DNA of 64,000 nucleotides from Minicystis rosea. GTDB lineage: Bacteria > Myxococcota_A > Polyangia > Polyangiales > Polyangiaceae. Where the stretch lies: positions 2,880,501 to 2,944,500 of the forward strand of contig CP016211.1 in the NCBI GenBank assembly GCA_001931535.1, in the 5' to 3' direction. Shown here in pieces: positions 11,370 to 20,627 of this stretch. The position numbers and the translations under genes were made by a program. Numbering within the stretch: position 1 is the stretch's first letter; the number at the start of each line of letters is the position of its first letter. The notes under the pieces are model-generated. The model ran no database searches. It was not told the origin of the DNA and worked only from the letters and a program-made list of their open reading frames with translations.

Positions 11370-12674
11370 ATGGCGCCTGAGCGGCCCGACGTATCCCGAA
11401 CGGCACCGCGTGGAGAGCCCTTGAAGACTTGCACGGAGTGCCATCGACTCTACCCCGACGACGGGGGCTTCTGTCCGGTCGACGGCAAGGCGCTCCTTTC
11501 GACGAACGAAGCCCAAGTGCCGACCGACGCGGAGGACAAGCGCGTCGGCGCCAAGCTCTGCGGCGGCCGCTACCAGATCTGGCGCCGCGTCGCCGACGGC
11601 GGCATGGGTCGCGTCTATCAGGCCCTCGATCTCACCGCCGGCCGATCGGTCGCGCTCAAGATCCTCCACGCCGAGGTCGCGCAGGATCCCGTGCAGGTCG
11701 AGCGCTTCAAGCGCGAGTTCGAGTGCAGCCGCGCCTTGCCGCACGACTACATCGTCGAGGTCCTCGCGTTCGAGAAGACCGAGGATCACAGCTACGCGCT
11801 GGTGATGGAGTACCTCGAAGGCGAGGAGCTGCGCACGCTGCTCAAGCGCGAGAAGGTGATCCCGCCCGAGCGCCTCGTCCGCATGCTGTCGCACGCCGCA
11901 ATCGCGCTCCAGGCCGCGCACGATCGCAAGATCGTCCACCGCGATCTCAAGCCCGACAACATCTTCCTCTGCGGCTCGAAGGAAGGCGATCAGACCAAGA
12001 TCCTCGACTTCGGCAGCGTGCGCGACAACTCCGTGGGCGCGAAGAAGCTCACGGTGATGGGCACGACGATCGGGTCGCCGTTCTACATGTCGCCGGAGCA
12101 GGCGCAGGCGCTGCCCGAGCTCGATCACCGCGCCGACGTGTGGTCGATGGCGGCCATCGCGTACGAGTGCCTCACGGGGACGATCCCGTTCCGGGGCACG
12201 ACGGGGCCCTCCATCCTCCTCGCGATCCTCTCGCAGGAGCCGACGCCGCCGAGCGAAGCGGGCAAGAAGAACAACGTGCCTGCGACGCTCGATCCGGTGA
12301 TCGAGGAAGCGCTCGCCAAGAACGCCGCCATCCGCGTGCCGTCGATGGGCGCGCTCGTCGATCGCATCGGGCAGGCGTACGGGCTCGATGGCTCGCACGC
12401 GGAGTGGGCGCGCACGTCGCAGGAAGAGCTCGGCGCGCGCATCCGCAACGGCCTGCCCGCGGCGCTCGCACGCTACGTCCCCGCGCCGAAGGCCGCCGAT
12501 CTGAAGGGCATGGACGACGCGTTCAAAGCGGGATCCAACGGCGGTCCTTCCGGCTCTGCATTTCAGGAGGACATGATCATGGGCGTGCCCTCCGGTCCGC
12601 CCAAGTGGATCTACGCCGCCGTCGCCGTCGTCGCCGTGCTCATCGGCGCCGTCGCAGTCTTGCTCGTGCGCTGA
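11370..12674 (+). CDS. Ser/Thr protein kinase with N-terminal zinc ribbon and C-terminal membrane anchor
   Basis: This 434-residue kinase opens with a short zinc-ribbon-like module (Cys21, Cys24, Cys35 in CTECHRLYPDDGGFCPVDG), as often seen on myxobacterial kinases. The kinase domain shows DGGMGRVY (loop with Asp replacing the first Gly), Lys97, HRDLKPDN (190-197), DFG (213-215) and YMSPEQ. A single helix at the very C-terminus (IYAAVAVVAVLIGAVAVLLV) makes it tail-anchored, with the catalytic part in the cytoplasm. The ATG at 11370 is used; a TTG at 11421 with GGAGAG in front would start at LKTCTEC and is a credible alternative. It stands alone, with a terminator upstream. Confidence 0.92.
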   Translation: MAPERPDVSRTAPRGEPLKTCTECHRLYPDDGGFCPVDGKALLSTNEAQVPTDAEDKRVGAKLCGGRYQIWRRVADGGMGRVYQALDLTAGRSVALKILHAEVAQDPVQVERFKREFECSRALPHDYIVEVLAFEKTEDHSYALVMEYLEGEELRTLLKREKVIPPERLVRMLSHAAIALQAAHDRKIVHRDLKPDNIFLCGSKEGDQTKILDFGSVRDNSVGAKKLTVMGTTIGSPFYMSPEQAQALPELDHRADVWSMAAIAYECLTGTIPFRGTTGPSILLAILSQEPTPPSEAGKKNNVPATLDPVIEEALAKNAAIRVPSMGALVDRIGQAYGLDGSHAEWARTSQEELGARIRNGLPAALARYVPAPKAADLKGMDDAFKAGSNGGPSGSAFQEDMIMGVPSGPPKWIYAAVAVVAVLIGAVAVLLVR

Positions 12675-12798
12675 TCCGGCTCACGAGCTGGGTAGATCTT
12701 CGCACTGTCATTGCATCGAGGAGATGGTCGCGTCGTCGAAGACGGTGCCCGGCGCGCGACATGCACCGTTGTCGCACCGTGGCAAGGAGCGTCGGGCC

Positions 12799-13332
12799 AT
12801 GTTATTTCCCTCCGTCATGGACATGAAGCCTTCCTCGCGGAAGACCACCATCACCGGCCTCGTTCTCGTTCTCCTCGGAGGTGCGGTGTTCGTCGCCGCC
12901 TCGGGTTGCAGCCAGAGCGAAGCCGCCACCGCACGCGGCACGACGCACGAGAACGCGCCCGTCGTCGGCGGCGCGAAGGCCGAGACGGACAACTACATCG
13001 CCGAGATCAAGTCGAACGGCGGTTACAAGGCCGGCGCCGAGGGCACGGTCGAAGTCACGCTGGTGACGAAGGGCGCCTATCACACGAACGCCCAGTATCC
13101 CTACAAGTTCAAGCTCAACGATCCCGCGCCCGATGGCATGACCTTCCCGAAGCCCATCCTGCAGCGCGCCGACGGAGCGTTCGAGGAGAAGAAGGGCACC
13201 TTCAAGGTCCCGTTCAACCCGACCAAGGCTGGCAAGTACACGATCGCGGGCGTCTTCTCGCTGAGCGTGTGCAGCGAGGCCAACTGCATCATGGACAAGG
13301 TCCCGCTCGAGGTCTCGGTCGAGGTCAAGTGA
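12799..13332 (+). CDS. small lipoprotein, unknown function
   Basis: This 177-residue protein has a hydrophobic signal (TGLVLVLLGGAVFVAASGC) with a lipobox-like ASGC, then a beta-rich domain of about 130 residues with KFKLNDPAPDGMTFPKP and FKVPFNPTKAGKYTIAG, suggesting an immunoglobulin-like sandwich. It is probably a lipidated envelope protein. The ATG at 12799 was chosen because AAGGAG lies 9 bases upstream; the ATG at 12817 lacks one. Two Cys (CSEANC) near the end may form a disulfide. Confidence 0.78.
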   Translation: MLFPSVMDMKPSSRKTTITGLVLVLLGGAVFVAASGCSQSEAATARGTTHENAPVVGGAKAETDNYIAEIKSNGGYKAGAEGTVEVTLVTKGAYHTNAQYPYKFKLNDPAPDGMTFPKPILQRADGAFEEKKGTFKVPFNPTKAGKYTIAGVFSLSVCSEANCIMDKVPLEVSVEVK

Positions 13333-13350
13333 CGAGGCCGACGTCCTGAA

Positions 13351-13392
13351 GCTGATCCGGCAGTGAGCCGTAAGGCGCTGCCGGAGCACAGC
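13351..13392 (+). terminator. hairpin after lipoprotein gene
   Basis: CCGGCAG (13357-13363) pairs with CTGCCGG (13378-13384), extended by GCTG/CAGC at the base. It starts 18 bp after the stop at 13332. No strong T-run. Confidence 0.5.
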
Positions 13393-13436
13393 TTTACCGG
13401 ACAAATTCGGAGGGCGCGACTACACTCCACGGTCGC

Positions 13437-15806
13437 GTGAACAGCCCCCACAACCCCGGCGGTCCGGGCCCTTCCGGCACCGCCAAACCTTCGGCCGGGC
13501 CGCAAGCGGCCTCGGTTTCCAGCGCTTCGCAGCTCGCCCTCGGCGAGCTCGACCGCATCGCCTCCGCCATGGAACGCCGGTTCCAGGACGGGCGGCTCGT
13601 CCTGTCGTTCCAGGAATACCTCGAGCTCTTCTCCACGAAGCCGGCGCGCTACGCCCGCGACGCCGCTCGCTACGTGCGCGACATGTTCGATCACTTCGGG
13701 ACGCGCACGGTCTCGCGCCCGTGGGGTGAGCTCCTCCGGTACAACCTCTTCGATCTCCCGTGGGAAGCGCCCGCGCCGGACGCCCGCTACCAACGACGCG
13801 AGGCCGCGTTGGTCGGCCACGAAGAGCTGCAGGCCGAGATCTACCGCAGCCTCTCCAACTTCGTGCAGGAAGGGCGCGCCAACCGGCTCATCCTCATGCA
13901 CGGGCCCAACGGCTCGGCGAAGAGCACGGTGGCCGCCTGCATTCTCCGCGCGCTCGAGCATTACTCGGCGCTGGAGGAGGGCGCGCTCTACCGCTTCCAC
14001 TGGGTCTTCCCCAGCCGCAAGACCATGCGCGGCGCCATCGGCTTCGGCGGCGAGGGGAACAAGGCTCCCTCGAGCGGCGAGAGCTACGCGCACCTCGACG
14101 ACGATCAGATCGACAGCCGCCTCGTGATCGAGCTGCGCGATCATCCGCTCTTCCTCCTGCCCATTCCGGAGCGGCGCGCGCTGGTGCAGCGGCTCTACGA
14201 CGCCGCCGGCGAGAAGGACAGCCCGCCCGAGTGGCTGATGAGCGGCAAGCTCTCGCACAAGAACCAGCAAGTGTTCGAGGCGCTGCTCTCCTCGTACAAG
14301 GGCTCGCTCGGCGAGACGCTCCGGCACGTGCAGGTGGAGCGCTACTTCATCTCGCGGCGCTACCGCGTGGGCGCGGTGACGGTGGGCCCGGCGCTCTCGG
14401 TGGACGCCGGCGAGCGCCAGATCACGGCGGACCGATCGCTCGCCTCGCTGCCCACGGCGCTGCAAGCGACGACGCTCTTCGAGGCGCACGGCGAGCTGGT
14501 CGAGGCCGCGGGCGGCGTGCTCGAGTTCAGCGATCTGCTCAAGCGCCCGATCGATGCGTTCCGCTACCTGCAGCTCACGCTGGAGACGGGTGAGGTGCAG
14601 CTCTCGCAGCAGACCGTGCAGACCAACGTGGTGATGCTGGGGAGCTGCAACGAGGTGCACCTCGCGGCCTTCCGCGAGCACCACGAGTTCCCGAGCTTCC
14701 GCGGGCGATTCGAGCTCCTGCGCGCGCCGTACCTCCGGAGCTACCTCGACGAGCAGACCATCTACGACGCGCAGATCGCGCCCTTCGTGACGCGCCACGT
14801 GGCGCCGCACGCGACGCGGGTGGCCGCGCAGTTCGCCATCCTCACGCGCATGCGCCAACCCGAGGCGAAGCGTTATCCGGACGCGCTCGCGCCCATCGTC
14901 TCGTCGCTGACGGCGGAGGAGAAGATGGAGATCTTCGCCTCCGGCAGCCCGCCCGAACGGCTCGATCCCGACGCGCAGAAGGTGCTGCGCGCGGGGATCC
15001 GGTCCATCTACAACGAGACGGCCTCCACGGTGGAGTTCGAAGGCCGCTCCGGCGTGTCGCCGCGGGAGATCCGCACGCTCCTCCTCGACGCGGCGCAGAG
15101 CCCGGAGCACGCGTGCCTCTCGCCCTTCGCGGTGCTCTACGAGCTCGACGAGCTGTGCAAGCGCACGAGCGAGTTCGACTGGCTGAAGGAGAAGCAGCTC
15201 GCCGGCGGCTACAACGATCACCGGCTCTTCCGCGAGATCGCGCGGCGGCGCCTGCTCGACACGGTCGAGGAGGAGATGCGCATCGCCAGCGGCCTGGTGG
15301 ACGAGATCCGCTACAGCGAGCTGTACGATCGCTACATCACGCACGTGAGCGTGTGGGTGAAGGGCGAGAAGATCAGGAACGCGCACACCGGCGCGTTCGA
15401 GAACCCGGACGAGCGCATGATGCGCGAGATCGAGGGGCTGCTCGGCGTGAAGCAGAAGAACGACGAGCACCGGCGCGGTCTCATCTCCACGATCGCGGCC
15501 TGGGCCATCGATCATCCCGGGGAGAAGATCGTCAACGCCGTCGTCTTCCCGCAGCAGATGAAGCGCCTGCGCGAGACGGTCTTCACCGAGCGCCGGAAGG
15601 GCGTGGCCCACGTGGTGCGCGACCTCGTGAGCCTGCTCCGCGATCAACGCAAGCAGGAGTCCGGCTGGGGCGACCTCCACGAGGAGGCTCGCAAGAAGGC
15701 GCGCGAGTCGTGGCAACGCTTGCAAGGGATGGGCTACTGCGAGCACTGCGCGCTCGACGCGGCGAGCGCGGTGCTGCGGGCGCGCTTCGCCGAGCTCGTG
15801 ACCTGA
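13437..15806 (+). CDS. prkA: PrkA-type serine protein kinase (AAA+)
   Basis: This 789-residue protein belongs to the PrkA/YeaG family, which combines an AAA+ ATPase with a C-terminal kinase-like region and acts in stress and developmental responses. The P-loop is GPNGSAKSTVA at residues 156-166; the following region has RFHWVFPSRKTMRGAIGF and YFISRRYRVGAVTVGPALSVD as in the family, and the C-terminal half holds the conserved helical PrkA C-terminal region. It is longer than typical YeaG (about 640-690) because of a roughly 30-residue disordered N-terminus and inserts. It starts at GTG 13437. The usual partners (YeaH, SpoVR) are not adjacent. A strong hairpin terminator follows. Confidence 0.93.
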   Translation: MNSPHNPGGPGPSGTAKPSAGPQAASVSSASQLALGELDRIASAMERRFQDGRLVLSFQEYLELFSTKPARYARDAARYVRDMFDHFGTRTVSRPWGELLRYNLFDLPWEAPAPDARYQRREAALVGHEELQAEIYRSLSNFVQEGRANRLILMHGPNGSAKSTVAACILRALEHYSALEEGALYRFHWVFPSRKTMRGAIGFGGEGNKAPSSGESYAHLDDDQIDSRLVIELRDHPLFLLPIPERRALVQRLYDAAGEKDSPPEWLMSGKLSHKNQQVFEALLSSYKGSLGETLRHVQVERYFISRRYRVGAVTVGPALSVDAGERQITADRSLASLPTALQATTLFEAHGELVEAAGGVLEFSDLLKRPIDAFRYLQLTLETGEVQLSQQTVQTNVVMLGSCNEVHLAAFREHHEFPSFRGRFELLRAPYLRSYLDEQTIYDAQIAPFVTRHVAPHATRVAAQFAILTRMRQPEAKRYPDALAPIVSSLTAEEKMEIFASGSPPERLDPDAQKVLRAGIRSIYNETASTVEFEGRSGVSPREIRTLLLDAAQSPEHACLSPFAVLYELDELCKRTSEFDWLKEKQLAGGYNDHRLFREIARRRLLDTVEEEMRIASGLVDEIRYSELYDRYITHVSVWVKGEKIRNAHTGAFENPDERMMREIEGLLGVKQKNDEHRRGLISTIAAWAIDHPGEKIVNAVVFPQQMKRLRETVFTERRKGVAHVVRDLVSLLRDQRKQESGWGDLHEEARKKARESWQRLQGMGYCEHCALDAASAVLRARFAELVT

Positions 15807-15819
15807 GGGCACGAGGCCA

Positions 15820-15885
15820 CTCGACGCCAAGTCGCAAGAACGCGAAAGAGAACGCTCGGTCCTTTGCGTTCTTGCGACGGTCGAG
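15820..15885 (+). terminator. strong hairpin after prkA
   Basis: GTCGCAAGAACGCGAAAG (15831-15848) pairs with CTTTGCGTTCTTGCGAC (15862-15878) with one bulged base, and CTCGAC/GTCGAG extends the stem. It begins 14 bp after the prkA stop. This is the longest stem in the window and very likely ends the prkA transcript. Confidence 0.75.
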
Positions 15886-16018
15886 CGCGGAGGCCGGCGC
15901 GGTTCCACGACATCATCGGCGCGCTCGGGCTCGGCCGCTCGCGAGGTGGCCGTCGCGTCGCGCGTGCTTCACATCATCGCCCGCGCTTCGGGCGCATCGC
16001 TGGAGACTCACCGGGTTC

Positions 16019-16804
16019 ATGCTCATCGACACGCACTGCCATCTCGATCCGCACTATTTCCCCGAAGGCCCCGACGCGGTGATCGCCCGCGCCAACGCGC
16101 TGGGCGTGAGCCGCTTCGTCACCATCGGCGTCGGCAGCGATCTCGAGCCGGCGCGTCATGCGGTCGCGCTCGCCGAGCGGCGCGCGGACGTGTGGGCCAC
16201 GGTCGGGGTTCATCCGCACGACGCGAGCATGCTCGACGACGCGATCTACGCGGAGATGGAAGCGCTGGCGCGGCGTGATCGGGTGGTGGCTCTCGGCGAG
16301 ATCGGGCTCGACTATCACTACATGCGGTCGCCGCGCGAAGTGCAGCAGGCCTGCTTTCGGCGGCTCATCGGGCTGGCGAAGGCAGTGAAGAAGCCGATCG
16401 TGATCCACACGCGCGAGGCGGCCGCCGACACGCTGGCGATCCTCGAAGAAGAGGGGGCGCGCGAGGTGGGCGGGATCATCCACTGCTTCTCGGAGGATCG
16501 GGCCTTCGCGGAGCGGGCGCTGGCGCTCGATTTCGATCTGTCTTTCTCGGGGATCGTGACGTTCAAGACCGCGCAGGCCATCAAGGAAGTGGCAGCGTGG
16601 GCGCCGGGGGATCGCATCCTGGTGGAGACCGACAGCCCGTACCTCGCGCCGGTGCCGTTCCGCGGGAAGAAGTGCGAGCCGGCGCATGTGCTGCACACGG
16701 CGAAGCACGTGGCCGAGCTGCGCGGGGAGCCGTTCGACGCGGTGGCCGCGCGCACGACCGAGAATGCACGTCGCCGGCTCGGGCTCACGGAGAGCGCGCC
16801 GTAG
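16019..16804 (+). CDS. tatD: TatD family metal-dependent hydrolase (DNase)
   Basis: The 261-residue protein is a TIM-barrel metal hydrolase of the TatD family, 3'-5' exonucleases involved in DNA repair and turnover. Metal ligands are in place: THCHLD at residues 5-10, GEIGLDYH, HTREA, IIHCFS and ETDSPYLAP. The length is normal. ATG 16019 begins MLIDTHCHLD, the canonical start. It has its own upstream region after the prkA terminator. Confidence 0.95.
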   Translation: MLIDTHCHLDPHYFPEGPDAVIARANALGVSRFVTIGVGSDLEPARHAVALAERRADVWATVGVHPHDASMLDDAIYAEMEALARRDRVVALGEIGLDYHYMRSPREVQQACFRRLIGLAKAVKKPIVIHTREAAADTLAILEEEGAREVGGIIHCFSEDRAFAERALALDFDLSFSGIVTFKTAQAIKEVAAWAPGDRILVETDSPYLAPVPFRGKKCEPAHVLHTAKHVAELRGEPFDAVAARTTENARRRLGLTESAP

Positions 16805-16950
16805 GTCGAGACGCGCGTGGTCATGAGGTGAGCGGCACGGCGGTGACGTCCGACGCGGAGCGCCTCGGCTCGAGACGAACCGGGGCGACCGCGCTGAAAA
16901 ATGGCTCTTCGATCACCCGGCGGGCGGATTCGAGCGCATACTGAGCGGGC

Positions 16951-18315
16951 ATGCTTCGCCGCCCGCGTGCGATTCGAGAAGAAGGCCGAGTGGCCTCGGC
17001 GTGGGCGCTTTCCATCGTTGGGCATTTGGTGGCGACGGGGCTCGGCGGCATCTTGGTCGCGTCCTCGCTCGGGCATCGAACGCCTGCGCGCGCGCCGGCG
17101 GTAACGGCTGCGCCGCCGCCACCGGAGGTCGTGGAGATCGAGCTGCCGGTGATCGCCAATGGCACCACGGCGACGGCGATCCCCGCGCCGGAGCTGCCGC
17201 CCGAGACGGCTTCACGCGGCGGTGGTGAAGGGAAGCCGCAGCTCGATCAAGGTCGCCGCGGCAAGGGCGGGACGGAGGGCGCGGAGGCGCCGGCGATCAA
17301 CCTGGCCGATCGCGACGACGGGACGTTCCTCACACCCGAGGTGATGAGCCGGCTCGATCGCAACCAGATCCAGCGCGTCCGCGCGTCGAACGAGCGCCGC
17401 ACCCGCGAAGATTGGCGCGCCAGTCGCGAGCCGATGGAGCTGACGTTCCTCGTGCAAGGGCCGCGCATCTCGAGCGATCGGCGCGAGCGTCGGGTCGCGG
17501 TCGATCACGATCCTTCGGCGGGCGCGCGGCAAGCGGGCGCGCCGCAGCGGGCCGGCGGGGCCGTGGGCGCGGCGCAGCTCCCGCCGGGCATCGGCGAGAG
17601 CCCGCGCGTCGCGGGCGGGCCGATCGCGGGCGCGGATCAAGCGCAGGTCGGCATGGGCGTGCGCGACGGCGCGCCGGGTTGGGATCATCGCGATGTGGCG
17701 CGCGTCGGTCTCGCGCGGCCGATGGTGAACGAAGGCACGCCCTCGGTGCCCGGCAACGTGGCGGGCAAGCCGAGCGACAACGTCGACAGCGAGCAGGAAG
17801 TGGCGAGCGCGATGCAGTCGATCGTGCACGCGAGCACCGCGGGCGGCGCGCACGGCCCAGGGACCGGTGGCCAAGCGGGGCCCGGCCCGGCGGGCTCCGG
17901 TGGGAAAGATGGGCCCGGTGCCGCATCACGCGCGCTCGGGACAGGGCAGGGGAACGGGGTCGACGTCGATCCCCGCGATCGCCGGCGCAACGAATACATG
18001 CGACAAATCTTGGCGAAGCTCGGGCCGCACACGGGCTGGCGCCAGCTCTTGCCGAGCGCGGCCGCCGTCGATGGCGTACAGGGCGTCGTCATCGTGAGCT
18101 TCACGATCCAGGCCGATGGCAGCGTCGCGGGCGCGACGGTGACGCGGACGAGCGGTGTGCCCGAGCTCGACGAGAACTTCCGCCGCGCCATCCTCCGCGC
18201 CGCGCCGTTCCCTCCGCTGCCGCCGGAGCTGGGCACGAGCTTCCGCTGGGCGATGCCGCTCGATCTGCGCAACCCCGCGGTCCGGCCGCGCACGGCGAAG
18301 ATCGATCGCAACTGA
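16951..18315 (+). CDS. TonB-family energy-transducing protein
   Basis: This 454-residue protein has an N-terminal membrane helix (about residues 17-41), a Pro-rich segment, a long Gly/Ala/Pro-rich periplasmic region and a C-terminal TonB/TolA-type domain (GVVIVSFTIQADGSVAGATV, then LDENFRRAILRAAPFPPLPPEL). TonB proteins pass energy from the inner membrane to outer-membrane transporters; no ExbB/ExbD genes are nearby, and the long low-complexity spacer suggests spanning the periplasm. ATG 16951 gives a sensible short cytoplasmic tail. Confidence 0.82.
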   Translation: MLRRPRAIREEGRVASAWALSIVGHLVATGLGGILVASSLGHRTPARAPAVTAAPPPPEVVEIELPVIANGTTATAIPAPELPPETASRGGGEGKPQLDQGRRGKGGTEGAEAPAINLADRDDGTFLTPEVMSRLDRNQIQRVRASNERRTREDWRASREPMELTFLVQGPRISSDRRERRVAVDHDPSAGARQAGAPQRAGGAVGAAQLPPGIGESPRVAGGPIAGADQAQVGMGVRDGAPGWDHRDVARVGLARPMVNEGTPSVPGNVAGKPSDNVDSEQEVASAMQSIVHASTAGGAHGPGTGGQAGPGPAGSGGKDGPGAASRALGTGQGNGVDVDPRDRRRNEYMRQILAKLGPHTGWRQLLPSAAAVDGVQGVVIVSFTIQADGSVAGATVTRTSGVPELDENFRRAILRAAPFPPLPPELGTSFRWAMPLDLRNPAVRPRTAKIDRN

Positions 18316-18634
18316 GCCTCGCGGAAGGCTGACGCGTTCCGTTCGAGCGCGCGACGCATCGAGCCTCGCATCGGTGGATGCGATGACGTCGTGAGCCCCG
18401 AGAAGCGCGGACCACCGATGGCGACGTCTTCTGTCTGGGTGAGCTTGGAGCAGAGCCGCCCGATGAATGATTGCGATCGGTGACGTGGGCGGCCCTGCGC
18501 GTGCGGTGCTTTTGCGAGCGTCTTCGGGATTCGCGGGTTCCGCACGAGGCTGCTCGTGCTCGCAAATGGGGGCGCGAGGACGAAGGCCTCGGCCGGCTTC
18601 GAGCGAAGCGCGGTAGGATGGCCGCGGAGGACCG
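18316..18634. other. intergenic region upstream of OPT transporter
   Basis: No credible coding frame is seen on either strand. The only structure noticed is a small hairpin GCTTCG-AG-CGAAGC at 18596-18609, about 25 bp before the OPT start. The promoter of the OPT gene should lie here, but I cannot place it. Confidence 0.4.
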
Positions 18635-20614
18635 ATGCCCCTGTTTCAGCGCGCTCCCGCGACGGCCGCGGAGATGGAGAAGTGCCGCCCGATCGACCTG
18701 TCTCCGGACGAGGTCGCCGAGCTCGACGAAGCCGCGTGGTACCAGCGCGTCTACCGCGGCGACGACACGCCGCAGCTCACGTGGCGCGCGGTCGGCATGG
18801 GGAGCGTGCTCGGGTTCTTCCTGGCCTTCACCAACGTGTACATCGGCCTCAAGGCCGGCTGGCACCTCGGCGTCGCGCTCACGGCGAGCATCGTCTCGTA
18901 CTCCACTTGGAACGCGCTCCTCCGCGCCAAGGTCGTCGGCACGCCGATGACGATCCTCGAGAACAACTGCATGCAGTCGACCGCATCGGCGGCCGGCTAC
19001 GCGACGGGCGGCACCATGATCTCGGCCGTCCCCGCGCTGCTCATGCTCACGGTCACGCCCGACAATCCGGGCGGCGTCGGCATCCCGTGGCCGGTGGCCG
19101 CGCTGTGGGTGTTCTTCCTCGCGGTGCTCGGCACGTGCCTCGCCATCCCGATGAAGCGCAACCTGATCAACCAGGAGCGCCTCAAGTTCCCCTCGGGCAC
19201 GGCGGCGGCCGTGCTGCTGCGCAGCCTCTACAGCGAGGGGCAGACGGCGATGATCAAGGCGCGCGGGCTGTTCTACGCCGCGCTCGCGGCGGGCGTGATC
19301 CCGCTCGTGAAGGATCTCGATCTCTTCAAGGCCGAGGAGAAGGGCAAGATCGTGCGCCACGCGCTGCTGCCCGGCTTCATCAAGCTCTTCGACGTGCTGC
19401 CCGGCATCCACGCGGCAGGCAAGCTCCATCCGCTCTCGGCCTTCAACATCAAGCTCGATTATGCGCCCGCGCTGCTCGCCGCCGGTGCGCTCGTGGGCCT
19501 TCGGGTCACCGCGTCGATGCTCGTGGGTGGGCTCGTGCTCGCGCTCTACCTCGGGCCGATGGGGCTCGGCGCGACGTGGACCGACGCGACGGGCGCCGTC
19601 GTCACGGCCGTCAAGGCGCCGGGCTCGACCACGTCGGGCATCGGTATCTGGGTAGGCGCGCCCATGCTGGTCTCGTCGGGCCTCCTGTCGTTCGCGTTCC
19701 AGTGGCGCACCATCGTGCGCGCGTTCCGCGGTCTGCGCGGGAGCAAGGTGGAGGGCGAGCCCGCGCAGGTGGCCGAGGTCGAGGTCCCCGGATCGTGGTT
19801 CGCGATCGGCGCGGGCTTCGCGGCCGCCGGCATCGTGGCCATCTCGGCGCGGTTCTTCTCGGTGCCGGTGCACTTCGGCGTGCTCGCCGTGGTGCTCACG
19901 TTCTTCCTGGCGCTCGTCGCCTGCCGCTCCACCGGCGAGAGCGACATCACGCCCACGGGCGCGCTCGGCAAGATCATGCAGCTCACCTACGGCGTGTTGA
20001 TGAAGCAGAACGTCTCGGCCAACCTGATGACGGCCGGCATCACCGCGGGCGCGTCCAGCGCGAGCGCGGATCTGCTCACCGATCTGAAGAGCGGTTACCT
20101 GCTCGGCGCCAACCCGCGCCGGCAGTTCATCGCGCAGCTCGCGGGCATCATTCCGGGCACGATCGCGGTCATCATCGGCTACGCCGTCCTCGTCCCCGAT
20201 GCGACCGCGCTCACGGGCACGCCGGGCCACGATCCCGCGTTCCCCGCCCCGGCGGCGCAGCAGTGGATGGCGGTGGCCAAGGTCTTCAAGGTCGGGCTCC
20301 ACAACCTGCACCCGATGGCGCGGGTGTGCATTTTCTACGGGCTCATCGCTGGGGTGATCCTCACGCTGATCGAGCGCGCGTTCCCGAAGCACAAGAAGTG
20401 GTTGCCGTCGGCGACGGGCATCGGCCTCGGGATGGTGGTGCCGTTCTACCAGGTGCTGTCGTTCTTCCTCGGCGCCGTGATCGGCGCCATCGCGGGCCGC
20501 AAGAAGGGCAGCCCCGCCGCGGAGATGGTGGTGCCCGTGGCCTCGGGCCTGATCGCGGGCGAGAGCATCGTCGGCGTGATCGTCGCGGCGCTGAACAACT
20601 TCGTGCTGAAGTGA
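18635..20614 (+). CDS. OPT-family oligopeptide transporter
   Basis: This 659-residue polytopic membrane protein shows the OPT family features: GFFLAFTNVYIGLKAGWHLG near the first helix, a SASADLLTDLKSGYLLGANPR motif region near residue 470, and about 14-16 hydrophobic segments. OPT transporters import oligopeptides or metal chelates by proton symport. ATG 18635 follows GGAGG at a standard distance. It is convergent with the MpaB-type oxygenase, with 13 bp between stops. Confidence 0.93.
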   Translation: MPLFQRAPATAAEMEKCRPIDLSPDEVAELDEAAWYQRVYRGDDTPQLTWRAVGMGSVLGFFLAFTNVYIGLKAGWHLGVALTASIVSYSTWNALLRAKVVGTPMTILENNCMQSTASAAGYATGGTMISAVPALLMLTVTPDNPGGVGIPWPVAALWVFFLAVLGTCLAIPMKRNLINQERLKFPSGTAAAVLLRSLYSEGQTAMIKARGLFYAALAAGVIPLVKDLDLFKAEEKGKIVRHALLPGFIKLFDVLPGIHAAGKLHPLSAFNIKLDYAPALLAAGALVGLRVTASMLVGGLVLALYLGPMGLGATWTDATGAVVTAVKAPGSTTSGIGIWVGAPMLVSSGLLSFAFQWRTIVRAFRGLRGSKVEGEPAQVAEVEVPGSWFAIGAGFAAAGIVAISARFFSVPVHFGVLAVVLTFFLALVACRSTGESDITPTGALGKIMQLTYGVLMKQNVSANLMTAGITAGASSASADLLTDLKSGYLLGANPRRQFIAQLAGIIPGTIAVIIGYAVLVPDATALTGTPGHDPAFPAPAAQQWMAVAKVFKVGLHNLHPMARVCIFYGLIAGVILTLIERAFPKHKKWLPSATGIGLGMVVPFYQVLSFFLGAVIGAIAGRKKGSPAAEMVVPVASGLIAGESIVGVIVAALNNFVLK

Positions 20615-20627
20615 TCCGGCCGCGGCT

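Noticed and set aside
13101..15908. 935-codon frame on the minus strand opposite prkA
   Set aside because: Composition is Arg/Leu/His/Glu-rich antisense of a high-GC gene, with no start signal or recognisable domain; prkA on the other strand is clear.
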